A stretch of 64,000 nt of DNA from assembly GCF_963678635.1 (NCBI RefSeq), contig NC_087062.1:16417789-16481788 (forward strand), given 5' to 3'. The notes under the pieces were generated by a model. That model was not told the origin of the DNA and made no database searches. It was given only the letters and a program-made list of their open reading frames with translations. Shown piece by piece: positions 23,101 to 32,572 of the stretch (positions within the stretch are counted from its first letter, which is position 1; each line of letters starts with the position of its first letter). The DNA comes from Symsagittifera roscoffensis. Its lineage: Eukaryota; Xenacoelomorpha; Acoela; Convolutidae. The translations under genes and the position numbers were made by a program.

Positions 23101-24765
23101 TGCTAATCGCTACACCTCTGAACTATTGAAACTCTGTTTAGTTAGGAAACACCTAAGAGTAAAGGAGTCTGTATTTATTCTCACAAAATTTTATTGCTGA
23201 TTATATATTTCTAGGAAGAGGATAGCCGTTTGCTGTGCATGTGGTACAGAATGCTCCAAATACGCTGATGCAAGAAATTAAGTTTAAGATTAAAGCAAGA
23301 AAGCAACAAAAATTGTTCTTTAATTTTCTTGGATTGTTCCGACAAAATTTTAACATGTTTAAAGACTTGTCTCTGGAATCCAGGAACATAAAGACAAAAA
23401 TTGTGCGCCTATCCAGTGCACAGTTTAGCCTCGTGATTTTATAAAATTTTTTTCTTTTTTTCAAAATTTAAGCTCATTTAGTATACGGCGACTGAATTAA
23501 AGAAAAAATTGTCAGATTGAGTAACATGGCTGTGAAAACTGTGAGTAGTAAGGCTAACAAGAAAGTTTAAAGCAAGTGCTAAAATAAATTTTAAAATGAG
23601 AGATCCGCGTTTCTTCAATTTTTCCTAAAGTTTATTCTGATAATTGAAAAAGTCTTAGACCAGTTAGTCTCAGCACAGCAGCGAGAGAACTTTTCTTTTA
23701 GAAACCAAACAAGAGTAATTAACTTTTCAGGGTTTTTCTCGGACACAGAATTTTTTCAAATTTTTTAAGGTTAGAATTACGGCTAAAAACGTTTTAATAT
23801 GATATATAACTCGACCCATTGCAATGATTATTTATGGTATCTGATTTTGCAAGGAAAAAAATAGAAAAAAAGGAAAAAACTAAAACAGACTCAAAAGCAA
23901 AGATCCTCCCTATTTTCAATGGTCAGAACAACAAAAGTCTTTTTGTTCTTGAAATGGTTGCATTTCCGCAGGTCATTATCTTTTAGACTGTATTTCGAAA
24001 CAGATCTTTCTTCCCTTTGGCTTATCTAACAATTTAATTAAAATAAAAATATAAAATGATGACAATAAAACATACTATAATACATACTGTTTTGAAAGCT
24101 TTGTTGCTTTTTAGTTTTCCTCTCTGTGGAAAAGCTTAAATCTTCTGGAGTTTTTTAAGTTTTTTTTCACCTAATTTTTGTTGCTAAGCATCACGAAAAA
24201 TTGGTATACCATATATGATTTTTCCTGCAATAGCAAATACAGGTATTATGTGCAGTACAAAGAGCTATCACGATGTGAACCAGAGAAAAAAAGATTCCAA
24301 GATTTTTTTCAGATCATAATGATTTTTCAGATAAAATATCCTTTGAAATTGTTTTCTCCTAGTTCACCGTCTGTACCTCTATAACGATGCAAAACTCATG
24401 ATCGATCTCATCGGTTTTTTAATCTCTAAGAGAGTACCCATGATGGTAACTAGAGACGCTGTAGATGGTTATTACAATTATAAATGGACTATTCAATACA
24501 TCAAGTGTTTCAACCTTAAACTTTTGTGTATGGTAATGTACATGTAACAACTTTTTCTCTGTTTGATTTTCTTCAAATTTATTCTAGATTTTCAGACACA
24601 AAACCGCCTGAACATAAGATTTAGTTAGGCATACTCACAGCACTTGAAGCACTTCTTGTGGAAACTCTGACCCATGGCCAGCACTTGCTCCATCAGGTAC
24701 ACTTTCTCCCCACATACCCCACAGTTGGGGGTGAGACCCATCTTCATTGCCAGTGGCGGGGGCAT
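20156..24765 (-). CDS. LIM-domain protein with long repetitive C-terminal tail (3 exons, complete)
   Basis: Minus-strand exons 24765-24639, 22634-22416 and 21459-20156 join in phase (127+219+1304 = 1650 nt) to 549 residues; introns are 2004 and 956 bp, both GT-AG. Residues 15-66 form one LIM domain with all eight zinc ligands: C15, C18, H36, C39, C42, C45, C63, C66; the first intron splits the codon right after C42. The sequence resembles LIM domains of the CRP/muscle LIM group (VY..E, FHKKCFKC). After residue 70 come Ser/Asn- and Pro-rich linkers, then at least four imperfect repeats of the type ESNxxxKHxDVSFxKTE and VTxAGEAxSFEVKKLN. LIM domains bind proteins, often at actin structures, so a cytoskeletal role is likely but not shown. 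The start is the first ATG after an AT-rich leader; a non-coding first exon is possible. Confidence 0.85.
23230..23450. repeat. Dispersed repeat copy inside LIM gene intron 1
   Basis: It matches the reverse complement of 18120-18300 (shared cttgtct-cggag/ctggaatcc and ctatccagtgcacagttt blocks). The short ORFs on both strands here are chance readings of the repeat. Confidence 0.5.
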
Positions 24766-25636
24766 GTCTATCTCTTCTTTTTCACCTCTTTTTCTCAATT
24801 ATACTCTGCAGGTTGCTTTCTAATCACCTATCTAAACAAAAGTTTTGGATAAAAATAAAACGAATAATACAAAATGGTGAACTGAAAAAGTAAGAAAAAT
24901 CTATTACGGAGATATTTGTAGAAAATATGTTCAATTAGGCCATTAATTTGATGTTTTAACTGCCCCCAACAACCTAATTTTTATTTTGTCGAAAATTCCT
25001 GCTCTTTTTTAAATCTTTTTTTTAAGAAAGATTAATTGGAAAAATGCCTCTAGAAAGTTGCATGGAGTTTTCTCGATATGTATTAAATTTTTTCGATTGT
25101 TGGGCCTGTTAAAGTCAAGGTCAAGTTGTCTTTATTTTTTGTTTTCCTCAATGCTTTTCAAATAAAATGGTTTAAAAAAATGTAACATGTTTGGCATAAA
25201 AAAGGTAAACAATAAGGCAAGAGCTTAGCTACAACCATATCACTGAGTTAATTTGATATCCGCAAAAGTGGAAAACTTTTGCCGATACCTTGTAAATATA
25301 ATAATATTATGAATAATAAATCATAATGATAATCGTTATAAATAAATAACAATATGAATATCACAGAAGAAAAAACAACTGCCAGGTTTAGCTTACCTTT
25401 AAACAGCTAACTTATCAAAAACTGCAGGTCTTGGTATGAAGTTAGTTTAAACTCAACGCAGGTGTAAATTAATTAAGCTGCTCAATAGCAAAGTAGTTTT
25501 CAAAAGAAAAGAAATGGTGTAATGAAAACGTATCGGCTATTTTGTTTGGCCACTTAAACTATTATGGCCGGTATGGTCGGTTTAATGGTGAAGCTATGTT
25601 TTTACATGCGCATTTTCTGAGACACAGTTTTCAAAA
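24766..25636. other. Upstream region of the LIM gene
   Basis: AT-rich sequence between the LIM start codon and the assembly gap. It probably holds the promoter, but no specific element is recognisable. Confidence 0.4.
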
Positions 25637-25836
25637 NNNNNNNNNNNNNNNNNNNNNNNNNNNNNNNNNNNNNNNNNNNNNNNNNNNNNNNNNNNNNNNN
25701 NNNNNNNNNNNNNNNNNNNNNNNNNNNNNNNNNNNNNNNNNNNNNNNNNNNNNNNNNNNNNNNNNNNNNNNNNNNNNNNNNNNNNNNNNNNNNNNNNNNN
25801 NNNNNNNNNNNNNNNNNNNNNNNNNNNNNNNNNNNN
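25637..25836. other. Assembly gap (200 N)
   Basis: A run of exactly 200 undetermined bases; ORFs crossing it are meaningless. The round length suggests a scaffolding placeholder rather than a measured distance. Confidence 0.99.
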
Positions 25837-26205
25837 GTTTTTTGTACGTGGTGTGATAAGAAAACTGAACACACGCGTAAAATTTTAGCAAATTAAGCAT
25901 AACCCACTGTTTTTGTCTTTCGAAAAGAGTAAGAAACAATAATATGAAAAAAAAAGAAATGAGATTGTTTTCTGTTTATTAACAAAACTTTTCAAGTTTT
26001 TTTTAAAAAAAAGTTTATTTGACAAAAAAATAGCAAATTAAACTTTTCAAAATTAGTTTTTGTTTTGAAAAGTCAAAGTTTTTTTTCAGCCTGAATGACT
26101 AATTTACAGTTTATCTTCAATTTGATTGGACGAATCTTGACAAAAAATGAAAAAAAAACTTTTGTTCGAATCACGCGTGAACAAACTTACAAGTTTAGCC
26201 GGAAA

Positions 26206-26701
26206 ATGGAAAAAGGTTTATCCAAAGAAGCCAACTTCTGTAGCGACCCACAAGACGATCCCTCAAAGGACGAGAAGCAGCCCCAAAACAGAGTCGCAGG
26301 TAAAAACGACGCCATCATTTAAATTTGCATAAAAAATGACAGATTTTTCCTTATTATAATTTTAGATTCTTGGGACAATATCATCAACGATTATTTTGAG
26401 GCAAAACTTGCCCTTGTTTTCCTCTCTGCAGCCCTTGTCGAGGCCTTAACGGCCGATAAAAAGTTAGTGACCCACAAAAATTTTGAGGAAAGGAGACTAG
26501 AGGACAAGGTGATAGAGACAGAGTCGCTGGCGCCGGTGCTCATCACACTAGAAGACATCGGAACCAAAGCCACTTCAACCACATGTTTATTTTTCAAGAC
26601 CAACTTTTGATTTTCTTACTCCTCTAGCTAACACTCCTATCAAGTCGACACTGGCGTTTGAGGCATTATCAACATGGTCGTCGACATTTACACCTCATTG
26701 A
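26206..26701 (+). CDS. Small three-exon gene of unknown family
   Basis: Exons 26206-26299, 26366-26584 and 26628-26701 join in phase (94+219+74 = 387 nt) to a 128-residue protein; introns are only 66 and 43 bp, both GT-AG. An in-frame ATG at 26095, just after a strong acceptor (ttttttttcag), would add 37 residues, so the start is uncertain. The protein has an acidic/basic N-terminus, a middle with NDYFEAKLALVFLSAALVEA (amphipathic helix) and a Ser/Thr-rich end. I recognise no domain. Support for coding comes from the downstream copy at 27570-27901: in the last exon most differences are synonymous in this frame and the TGA is in the same place. No signal peptide is evident. Confidence 0.55.
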
Positions 26702-28380
26702 GCTCTATCAAGATGGTACCACTCGATACTACTTTGAAGGTTCTTCTTTGGGAACGATTTTTACGCATTATATTGCACCTTCCCACGGCGACCCAGATGC
26801 GGAATCTAAATGTAATATTTCGTGAACAACCGATCAAGAGTTGAAAAAAGTCAAGAAATCTTTGATCGAAGTTTCAAGAAAACTGAAAATTTGCATTTTT
26901 TAAAACTGCCAGTATTTATGAATTAATCTTAATCCAGTATTTGTTCCGACCCTTGTAACTGGGGAAGAATTTTGTAGTCGGGTGTGTTAAGTTTGTTTTC
27001 CTTTTCGGTTTTCCGCGCACATTCAGGAAAAATGATATTTTATTTAAAATGATATATCAATTTGCAATCCTTCCAGACGCGATTAGAACCACGTTTAAAA
27101 ACCCTAAAAACTTTTTCCATTGTCGGGAACAACTCGTTTTATTTTTGGTTTTTGTCGTCTAATTTTGAGCCTGTAAAGCGAGCGAGCAGGCTTGCTTTTG
27201 CTTAGTTTAAGCCGCTTACAATTTTTTGGTGCTTACTTCTAGTTTTACTCAAAAATTTAGTTTTTGTATTTTTTCACGCCACATTGGATATCAAACTTCA
27301 AAAAATCATTGTGAAACCATTTTTAAGATTTTGTATGCTTTTCTTAAAATATTTTCTTCTAGTTTTTCTTCAAAATTGTTGGCGTACTTGCCTATTTCAC
27401 TATGACTATCGTGTGTGGTTACTTAGTAGTCTTCTATTGAGATTATGTTTTTACATCACCCACAAATAACGACACTTATTTTAAAAAGAAACTTCTCTGT
27501 GGTAAAAATCCGCGCCATCATTCAAATTTGCATCAAAAATCGACAGATGCTTCCTTATTATAATGTTAGGTTCTTGGGACAATATCATCAACGGTTAATT
27601 CGAGGCCAAAAGAGCCCAAGTTTTCCTCTCTTCAGCCCCGCCGAGGCCTTACAGTCCAATAAGAAATTTGTGACCCACGAAAGTTTTGGGGTAAGGAGAC
27701 TAAAGGCCAAAGTGATAGAGACAGTCTCGCTGGAGTCCGTGCTCATCACACTAGAAGACATTGGAACCAAAGCCACGTCTGCTACATGTTTTTTAAAGAT
27801 CTTCTTTAGTTTTCCTTAACCCTCTAGCTAACACACCTATCAAGTCGACTTTGGCATTTGAGACAACATTAACATGGTCGTCGAAATTTACACCCCATTG
27901 AGCACTATCAAGGGGGTACCACTCGATTCTACGTTGAAGTTTTTATTTTGGGAGCAAGTTGCCCGCTTTATACTGCTCTTTCCCAGGGCGACCCAGATGC
28001 GGAATCTAAAAGCAATTTTTCTTCAACAACCGATCAAGAGTTAAAAAAAACAAGAGCTCTTCAATCTAAAATTCAACAAAACTGAACATTTGCATTTTTA
28101 AAAGTTGCCGATCTTTTTTTTCTTAGTCTTAATCCAGTAACTATTTCGACCTTTGAAACTAAGTTTTTTGGTGCTTACTTCTACTTTTACTCAGAAAAAG
28201 TTAGTTTTTGTAATTTTTGCACGGAATATTGGAAACCGTTTTAAAAAGTTATTGACGTACTTGCTATTTCACTATGACTGTTAAGCGTGGTTATTTTCTA
28301 GTCTTTCATTGAGATCAATAAATTACACGACCCACAAATAACGGCACTACTTTTAAAAAGAAACTTTTCTGTGTGTGTAT
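26298..28380. repeat. Old tandem duplication, unit about 1.2 kb
   Basis: 26298-27497 and 27498-28380 align in blocks: intron 1, exons 2 and 3, the aacaaccgatcaagagtt block, cttaatccagta, gcttacttcta-ttttactca, gtacttgc-tatttcactatgact, and ccacaaataacg-cact...aaaaagaaactt-tctgtg. Divergence is considerable. The second unit begins inside intron 1, so it has no first exon. Confidence 0.7.
27570..27901 (+). pseudogene. Decayed partial copy of the 26206-26701 gene
   Basis: Exon 2 copy 27570-27787 and exon 3 copy 27828-27901 keep their splice signals, with a 40-bp intron. Relative to the intact copy, exon 2 has an in-frame TAA about 10 codons in (near 27596) and a one-base deletion near 27635, and exon 1 is absent. 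Exon 3 is still open and ends with the same TGA. The second half of exon 2 stays in one long frame. It is not expected to make the full protein. Confidence 0.65.
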
Positions 28381-29133
28381 GTTTTTAAAAGACTAGGTTC
28401 GGATCATTCTGTACTACTTGCGCAAAAAACGGCTGTCTGTTTTAAATTGCAAACAGTATATAGTATTGTTAAAAAATGTTTTGAAAAAAATGCTTGTGAT
28501 TTGTTTTATTTACTTTCTTCATATGAGTATGAGCTTTGGTATTGATTAAATACCTGCCAATTATTTTATGCAGCAACCATCGGTCGGTGCTTAACCGCTC
28601 AAAATGAGTCTTAGAACAGACCTCTTTTTGAAACAGAATAGTTTTTTCTTTCAGCTTAGCGTATATGGAGGATAAATGAAGTTAAATCAAACTTTAAGTT
28701 AAAAAAATATTAAGCTTGCTAATCGAAATTTTTGTTATTAAAATGTTTAAAACACCCAATGAAAAAAAAATCTCAAAAATTATTAGTGTTTTGAATTTCA
28801 GAGGAAACTAAAAATACGGCTAAAAAATTGGAGTACTGAGAAGATCAAGAACAAAATGAAATGGAAGAAAACCGAAGGACATTTGGTGAAGAGTTTTCTT
28901 TTTACATAAGCCAATCATTTCAAAAGGTATTTTATTTTAGCGTTGAATTGATCAATTCCTTGCTTAGAACTAACTGGGATGATGAAAGAAATTTTTTCAT
29001 ATAAATCGTGAAGAGCGATTAATCAAATCAAGCAGCGCTTGAGTTTTGCAACTTAATTAGTTATTGTCTGATTCATGTCTGTTTTACAACCGACTGTGTT
29101 TCAATCTTCATCATAGGATGTATGCCTGTTCAG

Positions 29134-29480
29134 TGGAGGCGGAGCAATAAGCAGAATGGTCCAAGTGCAGAATGGTTCCAAAAATAGAAAAACAGAAACA
29201 TATTGATTTGTATTGGTTTATACGAACTAATTGATCAAACAACTATTACATTCAACAAAAAATACCGAATAAATTATGCATGAGTTGAATAGTTTCATTG
29301 AGTTTTTTTATTAATTTTTTATTAAATTCTTGATTAAATTACTCAAATTATGCATAAAATGTTCGTTGCTTTATTGACATTTTTACTAATTACCGATTAA
29401 CTTAAAAAAGTTGATTTTTTTGGTTTTTTGATCTTGAACCCATTCTGCTCTTAGACCATTCTGCTTTTTGATTGGCCACC
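29134..29480. mobile_element. Foldback hAT-like MITE, copy 1
   Basis: Inverted ends share aagcagaatggtc-aag-gcagaatgg. They start near CAGTGG and end CCACCCTG, as hAT elements often do, and lie between direct repeats CTGTTCAG at 29126-29133 and 29481-29488 (8 bp, the hAT target-site length). The repeats and ends overlap by three bases, so the exact border is open. There is no transposase. Confidence 0.6.
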
Positions 29481-29560
29481 CTGTTCAGCGTCATTTCATG
29501 CGCAGCTCAAGTTTGCTTAATAGTTAATTACTTTTCATAACCGCTCATGATTAGGGAGTT

Positions 29561-29782
29561 ACGGTTACGTAGCAGTATTTAGACAACAGCGTATTCCTAT
29601 TCGTCAGTAAGCAGACAAACACTGTATTAACCAATCAGAATCGAGACAAAGAGGAAATTAATAAATAATTATTATTCATTTCGAAAGTTCGCTTTCCGAT
29701 CTCGGTTCTGATTGGTTAATACAGTATTTGTCTAATTACTGTCGAGTAGGTAGGAATACGCGGTTGTCTAGATACAGACCAA
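29561..29782. mobile_element. Foldback MITE with about 85-bp arms, copy 1
   Basis: The left arm, ttacgtagcagtatttagac through cgtcagtaagcagacaaacactgtattaaccaatcagaatcgagac, is the reverse complement of the right arm with few mismatches. The arms are separated by about 60 bp of AT-rich loop. Related copies lie at 31361-31584 and 31588-31769. Confidence 0.8.
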
Positions 29783-30934
29783 GGGCGACCCAGGGCGACC
29801 CAGATGCGGAATCTAAAAGCAATTTTTCTTCAACAACCGATCAAGAGTTAAAAAAAACAAGAGCTCTTCAATCTAAATTTCAACAAAACTGAACATTTGC
29901 ATTTTTAAAAGTTGCCGATCTTTTTTTTCTTAATCTTAATCCAGTAACTATTTCGACCTTTGAAACTAAGTTTTTTGGTGCTTACTTTTACTCAGAAAAA
30001 GTTAGTTTTTGTAATTTTTGCACGGAATATTGGAAACCGTTTTAAAAAGTTATTGACGTACTTGCTATTTCACTATGACTGTTAAGCGTGGTTATTTACT
30101 AGTCTTTCATTGAGATCAATAAATTACACGACCCACAAATAACGGCACTACTTTTAAAAAGAAACTTTTCTGTGTGTGTATGTTTTTAAAAGACTAGGTT
30201 CGGATCATTCTGTACTACTTGCGCAAAAAACGGCTGTCTGTTTTAAATTGCAAACAGTATATAGTATTGTTAAAAAATGTTTTGAAAAAAATGCTTGTGA
30301 TTTGTTTTATTTACTTTCTTCATATGAGTATGAGCTTTGGTATTGATTAAATACCTGCCAATTATTTTATGCAGCAACCATCGGTCGGTGCTTAACCGCT
30401 CAAAATGAGTCTTAGAACAGACCTCTTTTTGAAACAGAATAGTTTTTTCTTTCAGCTTAGCGTATATGGAGGATAAATGAAGTTAAATCAAACTTTAAGT
30501 TAAAAAAATATTAAGCTTGCTAATCGAAATTTTTGTTATTAAAATGTTTAAAACACCCAATGAAAAAAAAATCTCAAAAATTATTAGTGTTTTGAATTTC
30601 AGAGGAAACTAAAAATACGGCTAAAAAATTGGAGTACTGAGAAGATCAAGAACAAAATGAAATGGAAGAAAACCGAAGGACATTTGGTGAAGAGTTTTCT
30701 TTTTACATAAGCCAATCATTTCAAAAGGTATTTTATTTTAGCGTTGAATTGATCAATTCCTTGCTTAGAACTAACTGGGATGATGAAAGAAATTTTTTCA
30801 TATAAATCGTGAAGAGCGATTAATCAAATCAAGCAGCGCTTGAGTTTTGCAACTTAATTAGTTATTGTCTGATTCATGTCTGTTTTACAACCGACTGTGT
30901 TTCAATCTTCATCATAGGATGTATGCCTGTTCAG

Positions 30935-31281
30935 TGGAGGCGGAGCAATAAGCAGAATGGTCCAAGTGCAGAATGGTTCCAAAAATAGAAAAACAGAAAC
31001 ATATTGATTTGTATTGGTTTATACGAACTAATTGATCAAACAACTATTACATTCAACAAAAAATACCGAATAAATTATGCATGAGTTGAATAGTTTCATT
31101 GAGTTTTTTTATTAATTTTTTATTAAATTCTTGATTAAATTACTCAAATTATGCATAAAATGTTCGTTGCTTTATTGACATTTTTACTAATTACCGATTA
31201 ACTTAAAAAAGTTGATTTTTTTGGTTTTTTGATCTTGAACCCATTCTGCTCTTAGACCATTCTGCTTTTTGATTGGCCACC
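30935..31281. mobile_element. Foldback hAT-like MITE, copy 2 (in duplicate unit)
   Basis: Same element as 29134-29480, shifted by 1801 bp, with the same flanking CTGTTCAG repeats. It is present because of the segmental duplication, not a separate insertion. Confidence 0.6.
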
Positions 31282-31360
31282 CTGTTCAGCGTCATTTCAT
31301 GCGCAGCTCAAGTTTGCTTAATAGTTAATTACTTTTCATAACCGCTCATGATTAGGGAGT

Positions 31361-31584
31361 TACGGTTACGTAGCAGTATTTAGACAACAGCGTATTCCTA
31401 TTCGTCAGTAAGCAGACAAACACTGTATTAACCAATCAGAATCGAGACAAAGAGGAAATTAATAAATAATTATTATTCATTTCGAAAGTTCGCTTTCCGA
31501 TCTCGGTTCTGATTGGTTAACACAGTATTTGTCTAATTACTGTCGAGTAGGTAGGAATACGCGGTTGTCTAGATACAGACCAAA
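31361..31584. mobile_element. Foldback MITE, copy 2 (in duplicate unit)
   Basis: Near-identical to 29561-29782 and carried by the 1.8 kb duplication. Confidence 0.8.
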
Positions 31585-31587
31585 CTC

Positions 31588-31769
31588 CGGGGGTTACGTA
31601 GCAGTATTTAGACAACCGCTTATTCAGATTCTTCATGCAGCAGACCCATACTATGATAACCAATCAGAATCCAGACAAGGAAGAAATGAAAAATTAATTC
31701 TGATTAATTAAAATGGTATTTGTCTGCTTACTGACGAGTATAAATACGCGGTTGTCTAAATACAGACCG
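31588..31769. mobile_element. Foldback MITE, diverged third copy
   Basis: It begins ggttacgtagcagtatttag and ends cgcggttgtctaaatacagacc, with a shorter loop and clear differences from the two other copies. It lies almost directly after copy 2. Confidence 0.75.
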
Positions 31770-31849
31770 CTTTCCTGGGCATATCTGTTCATATCTGTTT
31801 CAAGTTAAGAATATAATAAAGATGCGCATGGATGAATTTGATATGAAAA

Positions 31850-31909
31850 TACGGGAGAGTACACAATTGTACACAAAAAGGAGTACGGGAGAGTACACAA
31901 TTGTACATA
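31850..31909. repeat. Two direct copies of a 26-bp word, period 34 bp
   Basis: tacgggagagtacacaattg plus six more bases occurs at 31850 and 31884. Each copy contains a near-palindromic gtacacaattgtac. Confidence 0.8.
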
Positions 31910-32572
31910 AGTAGATAGAACTTGCTAATATTTTGTTACCCCTAGAGACAGTAAACTAATTAATATATTTTGTAGGCTTCTTCAGGAAAACTAGAAATTT
32001 GAACATAAGACATTACTCCGAGTCTCGGCACGCCGTTGCACGAAGTTTGTGTTATGATTATTATCAGTGATTACCCAGAGCAGCTATTTTGATAACTACA
32101 GTCTTCTGGCCGTAATGCTGAAGCTATATGCCATCTTTGGTTCTATTTTTTTTAACACGCGTTCCCCAGCGTCTAATTTGAAAGCAAAGTATCCATGCCA
32201 GTTTTTTGGATCTTTTCTAAGTCTACCGGATATATGTCGCTTATGATATTACATACCCTCAGTAAACATGAGTCTGTTCCTTTAGCGTCAATGCGTCAGT
32301 AAGCGATAGATTTTGAACCGGAGCTTAAAACACCGCCGCTGTCTCCAGTCTAATCACAAATTTAAAAGAACTTTGGATTCAGCTTTGCTTTTTCCCATAA
32401 AAATTCAGGAAAAAGAAAAAAAATTTGGTCTAAACTTGAGCTGATATCAAACGTTCAAAAAATGTTCTGTGTAAATTTTTTTTCATATTATAGACAATAG
32501 TAGTTATCTAATTGTTGATATCTAGTTTTTCAACCTATCAGCTATCAAAGTGATTACCTCAAAATTATTGAT
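31910..32572. other. Upstream region of the DEG/ENaC gene
   Basis: Non-coding by composition. A stretch near 32395-32480 is A/T-rich and could lie close to the promoter, but no defined element is seen. Confidence 0.4.

Larger units (their letters stand above)
27986..31584. repeat. Recent tandem duplication, two units of about 1.8 kb
   Basis: 27986-29782 is repeated as 29783-31584, an offset of 1807 then 1801 bp after a 6-bp deletion. I found only a handful of substitutions by eye, so identity is above 99%. The junction reads cagaccaa then gggcgacccagggcgaccc, i.e. the first unit ends exactly at the end of a foldback MITE and the second begins in the gggcgaccc word. It could be a true duplication or an assembly duplicate. 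No gene is visible in the unit. Confidence 0.9.

Noticed and set aside
25542-25939. ORFs across the gap
   Set aside because: They run through 200 undetermined bases.
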